Below are positions 18,272 through 27,132 of a stretch of DNA of 39,813 bases, one piece after another. The DNA is from an uncultured Rikenellaceae bacterium. GTDB taxonomy: Bacteria > Bacteroidota > Bacteroidia > Bacteroidales > Rikenellaceae. Position numbers and translations under genes: made by a program. The stretch is from NCBI GenBank assembly GCA_947038135.1, contig CAMQVM010000001.1:1-39813 (forward strand), read 5' to 3'. Below the pieces are notes generated by a model, which saw only the letters and a program-made list of their open reading frames with translations, was not told the origin of the DNA and searched no databases. Within the stretch, counting starts at the first letter, position 1. The number at the start of each line of letters is the position of its first letter.

Positions 18272-18302
18272 CAAAGATAATACAACTATTTTAATTTGCA
18301 AA
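18272..18302 (-). promoter_or_regulatory. Bacteroidetes-type promoter for the candidate small RNA
   Basis: On the - strand: TTTGCAAATTAAAATAG, then TTGTATTATCTTTG. The -7 box TAnnTTTG is TATCTTTG, with TTTG at the -33 distance. Confidence 0.6.
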
Positions 18303-18316
18303 TAATTACACTTTCT

Positions 18317-18544
18317 TTATTGCAAAAAATGACGAAGCCTTATGTAAATCTCTATAAGCTTACACCAATTAATTATCTTCATACTTACCGCTAGATTCTT
18401 TGCAGGTGCTATATCTTCTACACTTTTATCAAGAGAAACAGACTTTTTTTCTTCTAATTTAGTTACACTTGTTACTTCATTATAAGTATAACTTGTTACT
18501 TCATTATAAGTATAACGTGTAATACTTTTTTTAATATTATTCAT
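18317..18544 (-). CDS. Doubtful small ORF with an 8-residue tandem repeat
   Basis: This 75-aa frame starts from the internal ATG at 18544; an upstream ATG at 18640 would give 107 aa starting 6 bp after the peptidase stop. A 24-bp tandem duplication (18469-18492, 18493-18516) encodes SYTYNEVT-like units in-frame, slightly favouring coding. The C-terminal 40 residues look helical (EDIAPAKNLAVSMKIINW). No family is recognised. It may be a spurious frame in the 3' trailer of the peptidase operon. Confidence 0.3.
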   Translation of the reverse strand: MNNIKKSITRYTYNEVTSYTYNEVTSVTKLEEKKSVSLDKSVEDIAPAKNLAVSMKIINWCKLIEIYIRLRHFLQ

Positions 18545-18645
18545 AACATTTATTTCATTTATATATCTAACATTTCTTGTTAAATACTTGTCAAGCAATA
18601 TATAACATAAATTTGATTTATCCAAATTTAATTTTAACAAGCCAT

Positions 18646-19254
18646 CTATTTTTGCATTTCAAACAGTAGCTCACAATAATCAAGAGGGTTGATAAATACA
18701 CCATTTTTCTTAATTCCATAGTGCACGTGTGGACCTGTACTATCTCCTGTGCTACCGCATAAACCTATCGGTTTTGAAATCTTGACAACTTCACCTGTAA
18801 CCACTAATATCTTAGATAGATGACCATATACTGTTTCAAAACCGCATATATGGCGAACTTTGACAAAATTACCTAATCTTCTATCATACCCTTGACTAGT
18901 CACCTTACCATCTGCTGACACTACAACTGTATCACCATGGCTCAATGGCAGATCTATGCCATTATGATGCTTAACATTACCATGTATCGGATGAACTCGG
19001 CGACCATAATGTGAACTAACACGTAACTGGTGGTAAACAAAAGTAGGAGGTATACAAGGTATTTGATAGATTAAATCACTCTCCCACTCTATTAATTTCA
19101 ATAGTGATATAATACTATCACTACTATTCATTGATGTTATTAGCGCCTTGATATCCCGCTCTATTTTTTCATCATTGCTGATAGTAGCATTAGATGAACA
19201 TACAGCAATAACGATTATCATAACTAAGACTTTACATTTCATTTGTATTTTCAT
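18646..19254 (-). CDS. M23-family metallopeptidase (conjugation-associated peptidoglycan hydrolase)
   Basis: This 202-aa protein has an N-terminal signal peptide (~residues 5-25) and a C-terminal M23/lysostaphin-type domain. The zinc ligands are visible: SSHYGRRVHPIHG, then HHNGIDLP (H-x3-D) and GPHVHYGI (H-x-H). The family cuts peptide cross-links in peptidoglycan. Next to a relaxase on a conjugative plasmid it probably opens the wall for the T4SS. It overlaps the relaxase 3' end by 23 nt, or 11 nt if the ATG at 19242 is used, so the two are co-translated. Confidence 0.88.
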   Translation of the reverse strand: MKIQMKCKVLVMIIVIAVCSSNATISNDEKIERDIKALITSMNSSDSIISLLKLIEWESDLIYQIPCIPPTFVYHQLRVSSHYGRRVHPIHGNVKHHNGIDLPLSHGDTVVVSADGKVTSQGYDRRLGNFVKVRHICGFETVYGHLSKILVVTGEVVKISKPIGLCGSTGDSTGPHVHYGIKKNGVFINPLDYCELLFEMQK

Positions 19255-22200
19255 TTTTAAGTACTGTTTTTGTGATATCTACACCCAATGCGACAACATT
19301 AGCATAAGGAACTGCCTTAGAGATTAAAGACATTGCCGACCTACTCGCAACACCCTTAGCAGTCGATACAGCAATTTGTTTGATTCTTTCGTTTTGAATG
19401 CCTTTAACATTTTTGTACATTTTTATGCTCTTAATAGTTGTTTGATATGCTTTTTTATGCCCTTGTAATTCTGTATCAGTGGTCGAATATATAGCAGTTA
19501 TTGCCGCTCTCTTTAAATTATACCCCAATGCCTGTGCCATTGTTCTTTGCTCCAACATAACAAATTTATCCTCATTGAGATTATTATACTCTTTTGTTTT
19601 AGGAACAAACATTTTTCCACTCATGTAGTACGAATATTCTAATTTCGATATCTCTCGCTCTACGTCTTTGGCTCGCTTTTCATCTAGAGTAGGGTCAAAA
19701 GCTTTTTTACCTTCTTTTATATACACCTGTTCAACTTTATTTTTAGCCGCAATCTCAATGTTTTTGTAATCGTCCCTATTCAGAGTTTCAAAGTTATTGC
19801 GAGCGAATTTATTTTTATCAATATTTGCATAATCAATTCCTTGAATTTTAGGAACATTAATTATACCCTCTCGGTAGTAGAGGTTCTCCATCCTATTACT
19901 CTCAGTTCTTGTTCTCTCTTCAATCTCTTTTGGTGTTAGATTTTCGTATTTATTGTTGATTTTATCTTCTACAATTTTCTTGATAACATCTATGTCAATG
20001 CAGTTCAAAGGTTCAATATTTGACGTTTTGAATTTTGATAAATCTACATCTTGATAATCTCCTTTTGGGAGTAAAAATTCTACTCTACTTTTGATCGTTT
20101 TTCTCGTGACACCGAATAGAAATTTTTTTTCTGTTATTTTGGGGCTTCTATCCTTGGCGTAATATTTATACTCCAGCTTATTATACTCTCTTTCAATTAG
20201 CTTTGTTTTCTCCTCAATAGGCATATCACTTGGTGATTTTGCATTAACAATATGAGTAGCAACATCATGCAAAACTCTGTAATCGGCTTTATCCAAAGTT
20301 TGACCAGTCGACACGAGAAATTTTTCCTTGTCACAAGTAAGACCAAGATTTGGAATTGCTAGTTCTGAACGTAGGTAGTATGTATTTTCTAATACTTTCA
20401 TCTCTTTGTTAATCAATTCAATCCTATCAGCTTTATCAATATTAGGATTTAGTTCTGAAATTTTATACTCTGCCACCTCGCTTAGCACTTTGATATCCTT
20501 TGCAGTGAGCATTTTGGCTTCTGAAAATACCGCTTTATCAAACGTCACATCAACATCTTTAGGCACAGATATATTACCGTTATTCATATATTGATACCGC
20601 ATTTTTTCAACATCACTATATATTTGACGACTACGTTCCTTTTCCTCCAAGTCTAATTCCTTTGCATCTATCTTAATAGTTGCAATTTCTTTCATTTTGC
20701 CATAATCTGCACTTGTCAATGGCTTGTGTTCAGATATCTTAAACTTACTGTTTAATTCTACATCTGTATTGTACACGTACATCTCTCCAGTAGCAGCATA
20801 ATTTTTTTCCATCGACACAATTTCACTATATATCAACCTCTCTTTTTCCAAATCTTCTAACAATACATTATCATATCTAGCCTCTATTTTCTGCTCTGCC
20901 ACTGCAAACATAAGCTTATAATCAGCACTATTCAAATCAATTGCTCTACTGCTATCATCAATTACTCCAGTGTTATAATATACCCCCTCTAATGTTCTAA
21001 CTCCTCTCTCTATATAATAGTCACCTTTAAATTCCTTAAAGTTATCTCCAAGTCGCATATTAACCTGCGAAGAGGCTATATCATTGATTAAAGCATAATC
21101 TTCCTTTGTCAACGAGCGATACTCGGAGATAGCGAATTTAGTAGCATCACAATCAACACCTATATTAGGAATGATTAATCTATCATCTGCATTGTCGTAA
21201 GCATTTTTAATCTGCCATTTTTCTTTATTAATAAGATTGTATTTTTCCTTGTTTGTAAGATTTTCAGCGTAGGTATTAACCTTATAAATTGCTAATGCTT
21301 CAACGAAATCATTATCTAATTTAGTAAATGCCCTCTTTTCAGTAACATGAAAAATTTCTTTTTCATTAATATCAAAATCAACCTTATTGATAGATATATC
21401 CCCCCTATTGTAATATTGAGATTCTAAACGGTTATACTCTTTTTTGCACTCTTTGTCAAACCTATTTTTGTCAATAGTCATTGTATTAGTTGAATCGACA
21501 TGATAATTAGTTACATTGAAATGTGCTATTTTCTTAATTGTAATTATTTCTTTTTCTGATAAGATTCTATAATTAGTGAACACAAATTTACTTTTGTCAA
21601 TTGTTTCTGGTATTATTAAATCTTTAATCGCTGGTACATTAATAATACCTGTGCTATAATAGCTCATTTTCATTCTTCTAATACCTGTTAATACATCATT
21701 TTTATTATGTTTAGCCTCTGCAATAGTCTTAATAAAATCTAATTCTATACCAGTTATAGCATTGTAATTAACAACCTTGTAAACATCACTTAATGGTGGC
21801 ATTTCTTGCGAAAATCCTAAATCTTTTATCGCCTGAGGCAATGTTATCTCCCCAGTGCTACAGTAGCATTTTAACAATTCTTCTACATCCTTAGGTATGA
21901 TTATAGTTCCAGTGGTATAATAGCCAAACTCTATACTTTCATAACTGGTTAAAGCGTATTTGGGTGCGACACTCCCCTCTTCTATGCTCTTATAAATCTC
22001 GGCTAGCGCAATCATTTCATTTCTCAGCTCTGCATCTACATACTGAATTGGCACATGATTAAATATGTGATTACTTGGTATGCTCTCTTCGTTAATCGTC
22101 ACTAAACAATCAGTTGATTTATTAACATAAACATTTATCTTACCTGTTGATAAAAATTCATCGAATATTTTTTTGATGTTGTTTTCGATATCATTAGTAA

Positions 22201-24928
22201 TATCTGTGTACATTTCTCTTTTTAAATCAACATTAGCAACACTAATGTACCTCTCTTCTCGAGCTTTAGCATATGCCAAAGTAATTATTTCCGTACTATA
22301 TTCCTGTCCTAACACTGTTAATTCTGCTTGTCGACTATGATTCGACAGTACTTTATTAAGTAACGAATTACTATTAATATATTTAGTTTCTTTAATTTTA
22401 ATCATCTCATTGCGCATATCTACGAGTTGATCATGAACAAGTCGAATATCTTGCGGTCTATTGATATTGGTGTGTGTCCAATTTCTAAAGTTTAATTCAT
22501 GTATTTTATCATCGCTAATACTCGAGAGATAATTGTTATTTAACTGACTGGTTGATATAGAATCAACAGTTCTGAATATATTACTACCTGTACTTGCTTC
22601 TAGTGTTTCAATATACCCATCTTTATAATATGACAATTCCATTCGCTTTGCCTCTCTGAACAAAGCTGCTTGGTCACCACAATATTGCTTAGCATGGTTA
22701 TATATCTTCTCTATTTCTATTGCACTTAGGGGTCTATTTGCAGAAAGCAAAATAGCATCTTTCAAACAAACCCCACTATTTAATTCCTCTCCACCTAGTA
22801 ATTTTAGTGACATATCTATATAAGCATCATCTATTTTTGGAATATATATTGTACCTGTAGCCATATATTGCAGATACATCATTTCTCTATCAAGCTGAGA
22901 ATACCTGTCTAACTGAGCGGATGACAATTGTAAATGTGAATCTCTTATGATTTTATCTGTTGCAACCTTAATTGCTATATCTACTGTATTAGAATACTCT
23001 TCATTCTTTATTTCCATTGATTTTAGAGCATCATCATAAAATTTATGGTACATTACAACACCCTCTCTGTTAAAGCTGTATTTGTCTCTATCTTGAAATT
23101 CAAAATCATCTCTTTTTAAATTAACAGAATCGAAAGTTACACCCTCACTATTTAAATCGTTCATGCGCTCATTTCTTGATATATATAAGTTGTTGTCAAT
23201 ATGAAATAATTTTGATATTTTTTCATATTCATATAACCATTTATTTTCTATATCAGATATATTTTCCTTGATTGCCATATCGAGCCTAAGGCTGTCAATT
23301 ACTGAATCATTTGCTTTTTCTAAATAACCATTGGCTAACTGACTTGTAGATATAGCATTAACTTTTTTAAAGAGCTCTGCATTATCATCATTATATAATG
23401 TTTCAATATACCCATCTTTATAATATGACAACTCCATTCGCTTTGCCTCCTTGAATATAGATATTTCATCTTTACAATATAATTTTGCATGATTATTAAT
23501 GTGCAACATCTCTATATCAGACAACCACTTTTTTTCAGAAAATACAAATTTATCCTGATCACATTCTACTATCTCAAAATACTTGCGTGTCGCAATATTT
23601 ATCTTAGAAAATCGAGGAATCACAATAACACCATTAGCAGCATATTGGTTAATCATTAAAGCTATTTCTGCATCATTTTTATGAATATCTAAATTTAATC
23701 CACGTTCAACAAACAAGTAATTTTCTATTGCTTTTATATTTGTTCCATCTAATATATCTTGATTTGCGATAAACTCATTAGATGAATCAATTGGGTTATA
23801 TTCATCAAAAGATAACCTCGCATATCCATCTGCAAATGCTTCTATTTGACTATCACGGATTGAAAATACAGGTGATATCTCCCTCCATTCTCTGAGCTCT
23901 GCATCCCTCAATTCTCTGAGGTCTGTATCACTATGCGAAACCTCTTCTGAATATCTTGAACTTCTTTTTATTCTCTCTTCATTAATGCTTAACTCTCTAC
24001 CTTGACTTATCTTTTTTTGCTCTTTAAAATAACTATATGTTTCCTCGAATTTACGAGTAAAAAGAAAGTAATTATCAAAAGTATCTTCACACTGCTGATA
24101 CCATTTATCCCTATCAAACCCTACTTTAAAACTATTCTTACCAACTTTACCTGCGTGTCCTTTAGAATTTGCCATTGGACTTAATTTGGACTTACCCGAC
24201 TTACTTTTACGTGATACAATAATATGCACATGATAATTCTGATATGTAGATGGCTTAGGCATCATGTCCCTAATTGGTATATCTCGCCCTCCACTTATTA
24301 CTGTACTTTCCAATATTAACTGCTCATTGAGCTTTGTAATCCGATCGCTGTTAACCTCACCATTTGCGGCTAACTTCTCTATTTTTGAGTATATGACTTC
24401 ATTTTTTCTTACATCTTGACTGTCCTTTGACTTCCAATATCTTTCCCTCTCCGCTCTACCATACCACATTAAATCACTAGCATCATTGATGTTTTCACGC
24501 CCAAATGCTTTAGCGTAATTATCCATACTTTTGATAGTGTATTCTTTCATCAAAGTTTTCATGATTATCTCTTTTAGCTCATCATCGCTGAGTGACAAAT
24601 CATGTTCAATATCATTGTCTTTAATCTTCGCAAGCAGATTATCAGAAATATCGTTAAGATGCTCCAATTCTTTAGCAGATGGTGCTATCAGAATTGGGTA
24701 AAATCGGGCTTCTTCTTTCCCTATTCCTTGACAATTTCCATCGATATTTTGGTACACCTCCTCTGACTCAATTTTGATAGAAGAGTCGTTAAAAAAACAA
24801 TCTGCATCACTAACTACCTCCTTATCTAGGTAGTCAATGAATTGTTTCGACAATCTGTTTTCCTTGTCTAAATACTCTACTAATTCCTTTGCTTTTTCTG
24901 TTGTTGGAGCGATTATATTAACGTACAT
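19232..24928 (-). CDS. Very large relaxase/mobilisation protein (DUF5712-like N-terminus) with ~17 repeats
   Basis: This protein has 1898 aa. Residues ~1-300 resemble the DUF5712 mobilisation family of Bacteroidetes: MYVNI start, VEYLDKENR, the FYPILIAPSAKELEHL segment, MDNYAKAFGR, DLMWYGRAERERYW and YHVHIIVSRKSKSGKSKLSPM, with an H-x-H pair at 233-235 as candidate metal ligands. Residues ~425-1780 contain about seventeen degenerate units spaced mostly 60-95 aa, each with a core like [LM]-E-x-x-YY-x-[TN]-G-x-I-x-[VI]-P-K. The last ~110 residues are helical with a hydrophobic stretch. It should nick oriT and pilot the strand. Typical DUF5712 proteins are far shorter; the repeat region is unexplained. 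Confidence 0.75.
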   Translation of the reverse strand: MYVNIIAPTTEKAKELVEYLDKENRLSKQFIDYLDKEVVSDADCFFNDSSIKIESEEVYQNIDGNCQGIGKEEARFYPILIAPSAKELEHLNDISDNLLAKIKDNDIEHDLSLSDDELKEIIMKTLMKEYTIKSMDNYAKAFGRENINDASDLMWYGRAERERYWKSKDSQDVRKNEVIYSKIEKLAANGEVNSDRITKLNEQLILESTVISGGRDIPIRDMMPKPSTYQNYHVHIIVSRKSKSGKSKLSPMANSKGHAGKVGKNSFKVGFDRDKWYQQCEDTFDNYFLFTRKFEETYSYFKEQKKISQGRELSINEERIKRSSRYSEEVSHSDTDLRELRDAELREWREISPVFSIRDSQIEAFADGYARLSFDEYNPIDSSNEFIANQDILDGTNIKAIENYLFVERGLNLDIHKNDAEIALMINQYAANGVIVIPRFSKINIATRKYFEIVECDQDKFVFSEKKWLSDIEMLHINNHAKLYCKDEISIFKEAKRMELSYYKDGYIETLYNDDNAELFKKVNAISTSQLANGYLEKANDSVIDSLRLDMAIKENISDIENKWLYEYEKISKLFHIDNNLYISRNERMNDLNSEGVTFDSVNLKRDDFEFQDRDKYSFNREGVVMYHKFYDDALKSMEIKNEEYSNTVDIAIKVATDKIIRDSHLQLSSAQLDRYSQLDREMMYLQYMATGTIYIPKIDDAYIDMSLKLLGGEELNSGVCLKDAILLSANRPLSAIEIEKIYNHAKQYCGDQAALFREAKRMELSYYKDGYIETLEASTGSNIFRTVDSISTSQLNNNYLSSISDDKIHELNFRNWTHTNINRPQDIRLVHDQLVDMRNEMIKIKETKYINSNSLLNKVLSNHSRQAELTVLGQEYSTEIITLAYAKAREERYISVANVDLKREMYTDITNDIENNIKKIFDEFLSTGKINVYVNKSTDCLVTINEESIPSNHIFNHVPIQYVDAELRNEMIALAEIYKSIEEGSVAPKYALTSYESIEFGYYTTGTIIIPKDVEELLKCYCSTGEITLPQAIKDLGFSQEMPPLSDVYKVVNYNAITGIELDFIKTIAEAKHNKNDVLTGIRRMKMSYYSTGIINVPAIKDLIIPETIDKSKFVFTNYRILSEKEIITIKKIAHFNVTNYHVDSTNTMTIDKNRFDKECKKEYNRLESQYYNRGDISINKVDFDINEKEIFHVTEKRAFTKLDNDFVEALAIYKVNTYAENLTNKEKYNLINKEKWQIKNAYDNADDRLIIPNIGVDCDATKFAISEYRSLTKEDYALINDIASSQVNMRLGDNFKEFKGDYYIERGVRTLEGVYYNTGVIDDSSRAIDLNSADYKLMFAVAEQKIEARYDNVLLEDLEKERLIYSEIVSMEKNYAATGEMYVYNTDVELNSKFKISEHKPLTSADYGKMKEIATIKIDAKELDLEEKERSRQIYSDVEKMRYQYMNNGNISVPKDVDVTFDKAVFSEAKMLTAKDIKVLSEVAEYKISELNPNIDKADRIELINKEMKVLENTYYLRSELAIPNLGLTCDKEKFLVSTGQTLDKADYRVLHDVATHIVNAKSPSDMPIEEKTKLIEREYNKLEYKYYAKDRSPKITEKKFLFGVTRKTIKSRVEFLLPKGDYQDVDLSKFKTSNIEPLNCIDIDVIKKIVEDKINNKYENLTPKEIEERTRTESNRMENLYYREGIINVPKIQGIDYANIDKNKFARNNFETLNRDDYKNIEIAAKNKVEQVYIKEGKKAFDPTLDEKRAKDVEREISKLEYSYYMSGKMFVPKTKEYNNLNEDKFVMLEQRTMAQALGYNLKRAAITAIYSTTDTELQGHKKAYQTTIKSIKMYKNVKGIQNERIKQIAVSTAKGVASRSAMSLISKAVPYANVVALGVDITKTVLKNENTNEM

Positions 24929-24938
24929 TGATATTGAA

Positions 24939-25331
24939 TTACTTGTTATTGATGGCTTCTACAAACTTTTTTTTGCTACTCATATAATGGTATATGATCT
25001 GTCTTTTTGGGTGAAGTTTATTTATTTCGGACTCAATACTCTCTATGGATTCAAATAAAGGTGTACCGTATTTGACTATATCATCGGCATAATCTAACAT
25101 AATTTTCTTGCTCGTACAGTTATCACCACCCCACTCATTTTTTGCTATCAACACAGCTTCACACCTACTTGTAAATCGCCTTAATTGATGGATAGGAACA
25201 CAGGTGGGAGCATCATTATTTACTACAAACATCTCATTTTTAATCACCTGCTTTTGTATCTCTTCATCTGTTGAGTGAATCCAATTAACAAGCATCACGC
25301 CATCTAAATTTATTATGTTTACCTCTATCAT
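24939..25331 (-). CDS. Unknown 130-aa mobilisation-region protein
   Basis: The ATG at 25331 is used; an in-frame GTG at 25337 adds two residues. The gene sits 10 bp upstream of the relaxase and 12 bp after the RHH-like gene, clearly one operon. It is soluble and mixed alpha/beta, with a His/Arg/Cys-containing middle (CVPIHQLRRFTSRCEAVLIA) and a lysine-rich C-terminus (SSKKKFVEA). No family is recognised. Position suggests a relaxosome accessory or a relaxase-folding partner. Confidence 0.65.
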   Translation of the reverse strand: MIEVNIINLDGVMLVNWIHSTDEEIQKQVIKNEMFVVNNDAPTCVPIHQLRRFTSRCEAVLIAKNEWGGDNCTSKKIMLDYADDIVKYGTPLFESIESIESEINKLHPKRQIIYHYMSSKKKFVEAINNK

Positions 25332-25343
25332 AATCACTATTAA

Positions 25344-25946
25344 TTATTTTAACAACTCACTTATTCTTGACCTTAAATCACCCAATTCAGCCTCAGTAAA
25401 GGACCTCTTATAAACATGTACTTTACTCAATGTATCAAACTCCTTATCAAAAAGTGCTTCGTCCAGGACTGAATTTAAAATTATCTTTTTCAACTCACTT
25501 TTTACCGAACTATTCACATCATCAACAGGAGCTGACTTTGCCTGAGGTGTAAACTCATTTTCATCCTCATTCAAATATCCATCAATCTCTGCTTGTCTTT
25601 CTTCGTGAATTTTCTCTTCTTCTGACTGCCTATGTTTCTCTTGGTGATTTTCGGGGAACAAAGTAATCACTTTGGTTTTAATTTCTTTTACCTGTTCTTC
25701 AATAGGGCGAAAATACTGCTTACTTTGTCGCTTCATTTCCTTTAGAATTTCTCTGTTCCCCTCGTCTATTTTATTCTTGATTATTGCTAAACTCGTTGCT
25801 CCCTTATCATCCAAACGTATATCATTATCTATAAAAAAACTAATTGCTTTATCAACGGTTTGCAACATCGACCTATGTTCTCGAGAAGCTAAAGACTTAA
25901 TTTTATCCCTAGTGAGAGCTTCTACTCTAATCATCACATTTTCCAT
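25344..25946 (-). CDS. RHH-like relaxosome accessory protein (BfmA/BtgA or MobC-like)
   Basis: The start is called at the ATG at 25946 (200 aa). The longer frame to 26012 begins in AT-rich non-coding DNA. The first ~50 residues (VMIRVEALTRDKIKSLASREHRSM ... VDKAISFFIDND) have the strand-helix-helix pattern of ribbon-helix-helix DNA-binding proteins. A long charged helix (60-130), an acidic linker and a C-terminal helical domain follow. In Bacteroidetes mobilisation loci, such proteins bind oriT and help the relaxase. It heads the mob operon next to the hairpin/repeat region. Confidence 0.65.
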   Translation of the reverse strand: MENVMIRVEALTRDKIKSLASREHRSMLQTVDKAISFFIDNDIRLDDKGATSLAIIKNKIDEGNREILKEMKRQSKQYFRPIEEQVKEIKTKVITLFPENHQEKHRQSEEEKIHEERQAEIDGYLNEDENEFTPQAKSAPVDDVNSSVKSELKKIILNSVLDEALFDKEFDTLSKVHVYKRSFTEAELGDLRSRISELLK

Positions 25947-26160
25947 TATTTTATCTTTTATTATACTAAAGTTATACATATTTTGACTGTAAATTAAGCA
26001 CTTATATTTCACATTTCAAAATTTGTATACATTTTATTTTTTTTGTATAACTATTCAATTTACCTATTATACTAATTTACACCTATTTAGCATTGTTCTA
26101 TGCTTTGTAGAATCGGACTTTGTCCGATTCCCTCTTGATCTTTTTTTTGTCTTCAGGGTG
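25947..26160. other. Candidate oriT neighbourhood
   Basis: This intergenic region upstream of the mobilisation operon is very AT-rich (25960-26100), then has a perfect 9-bp hairpin GAATCGGAC-TTT-GTCCGATTC at 26110-26130. Placement beside the RHH-like accessory gene and relaxase, and an inverted repeat with a tiny loop, are typical of oriT. The nic site is not identifiable by eye. Confidence 0.35.
26110..26130. repeat. Perfect 9-bp inverted repeat
   Basis: GAATCGGAC, loop TTT, GTCCGATTC. It could serve as an oriT hairpin, or as a terminator because the + strand runs into T's at 26141-26148. Confidence 0.75.
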
Positions 26161-26420
26161 GGATGTCTTGGATAGCTCAGATGGGTGGTGGGATGTCTTG
26201 GATGGCTCGGATGGGTGGGGGCTCGGATGGGTGGTGGGATGTCTTGATCTTTTTTTTGTCTTCAGGGTGGGATGTCTTGGATAGCTCAGATGGGTGGTGG
26301 GATGTCTTGGATGGCTCGGATGGGTGGGGGGATGTCTTGGATGGCTCGGATGGGTGGGGGGCTTGGATGGCTCGGATGGGCGGAACTGGTGGAGCTGGTG
26401 GATCTGGTGGAACTGCTGGT
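26133..26420. repeat. G-rich nested tandem repeat block
   Basis: About 31-bp units of the type GGGATGTCTTGGATGGCTCG + GATGGGTGGG repeat with variations. A larger ~88-bp block (26133-26220) recurs at 26242-26329, offset by 109 bp, including the unusual TCTTGATC plus T-run plus GTCTTCAGG lead. The tail has GGTGGAxCTG triplet-like repeats (26390-26416). The + strand is strongly G-rich over C. Both strands stay open as Gly/Trp/Met- or Pro/His/Ser-rich frames only because the units lack stops; no gene is called. Confidence 0.9.
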
Positions 26421-26449
26421 TTTTCCTCTGAAAAAATACTTGTTTTTTT

Positions 26450-26544
26450 AAGTATTTACTTGTTTTATTCAAAATTTTTTTGTACCTTTGTAGGGATAAT
26501 TAACACTAACAAAAACACTAAAACTGTTTTGCTGACAGCCTAAA
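26450..26544 (+). promoter_or_regulatory. Cassette promoter/leader copy A
   Basis: ATTTACTTGTTTTATTC carries the -33 TTG at 26460-26462, followed by TTTTTTTGTACCTTTG with -7 TACCTTTG at 26483-26490. The leader GGGATAATTAACACTA ... CTGTTTTGCTGACAG follows. It is nearly identical to copy B at exactly +500 bp. It drives the DUF2958 gene. Confidence 0.85.
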
Positions 26545-26561
26545 CAAAAGCAAAAAATATT

Positions 26562-26882
26562 ATGAAATTATTAACAGAAGAGTTAAAAACGAAGTTACAA
26601 AATTTTCCGCTTTATTCACAAGACAAAAAAGCAGATGAAGCAAAAGTGATTTGTAAATTTTTTACGCCTGTTGGCGAATTTAGATGGTATGTCATTGAGG
26701 GCGAATTTCAAGAAAACGACTGGATTTTTTTTGGTTTAGTTTTCAACGGTGATGATTCCGAATATGGATATTTTTCTTTAAACGAATTAACCGCTATCAA
26801 ACTCCCCTTTGGGCTTACAATTGAACGAGATTTATACTTTAGTGATAAAACTATAAGCGAAGTAAAGAAGTTACACAGGTAA
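26562..26882 (+). CDS. DUF2958 family protein
   Basis: This 106-aa protein shows the full family pattern: MKLLTEEL start, LYSQDKK, AKVICKFFTPVGEFRWYVIEG, DWIFFGLV, EYGYFSLNEL and PFGLTIERDLYF near the end. DUF2958 proteins are common on plasmids and ICEs; their function is unknown. It has its own promoter and a perfect terminator, so it is a stand-alone cassette. Confidence 0.88.
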   Translation: MKLLTEELKTKLQNFPLYSQDKKADEAKVICKFFTPVGEFRWYVIEGEFQENDWIFFGLVFNGDDSEYGYFSLNELTAIKLPFGLTIERDLYFSDKTISEVKKLHR

Positions 26883-26890
26883 TCAAAAAA

Positions 26891-26928
26891 TTAAAGAGAG
26901 TGTTTGAAAACACTCTCTTTAATTTTTA
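26891..26928 (+). terminator. Perfect 15-bp stem terminator
   Basis: TTAAAGAGAGTGTTT (26891-26905) and its exact complement (26908-26922) enclose GA, followed by TTTTTAT. It ends the DUF2958 cassette just before promoter copy B. Confidence 0.9.
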
Positions 26929-26949
26929 TAAATACTTACTTGTTTTTAT

Positions 26950-27043
26950 AAATATTTACTTGTTTTATTCGGTTTTTTTTTGTACCTTTGTAGGGATAAT
27001 TAACACTACAAAAACACTAAAACTGTTTTGCTGACAGAATAAA
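26950..27043 (+). promoter_or_regulatory. Cassette promoter/leader copy B
   Basis: Same element as copy A: -7 TACCTTTG at 26983-26990, the identical GGGATAATTAACACTA start and CTGTTTTGCTGACAG end. It drives the methylase-like gene. Confidence 0.85.
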
Positions 27044-27132
27044 CTTTCATCGTTAGCAACTTTAATTCAAAGTTAAAACCCAACCCAAGTTGGAAATACA
27101 CTAGAGAGCAAAATTTAGAATTTCATGATTGC

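Noticed and set aside
26098..26543. Overlapping Pro/His/Ser-rich (-) and Gly/Trp/Met-rich (+) frames
   Set aside because: Both are open only because the G-rich tandem repeats lack stop codons. The unit lengths (31, 109) are not multiples of three, which argues against coding.
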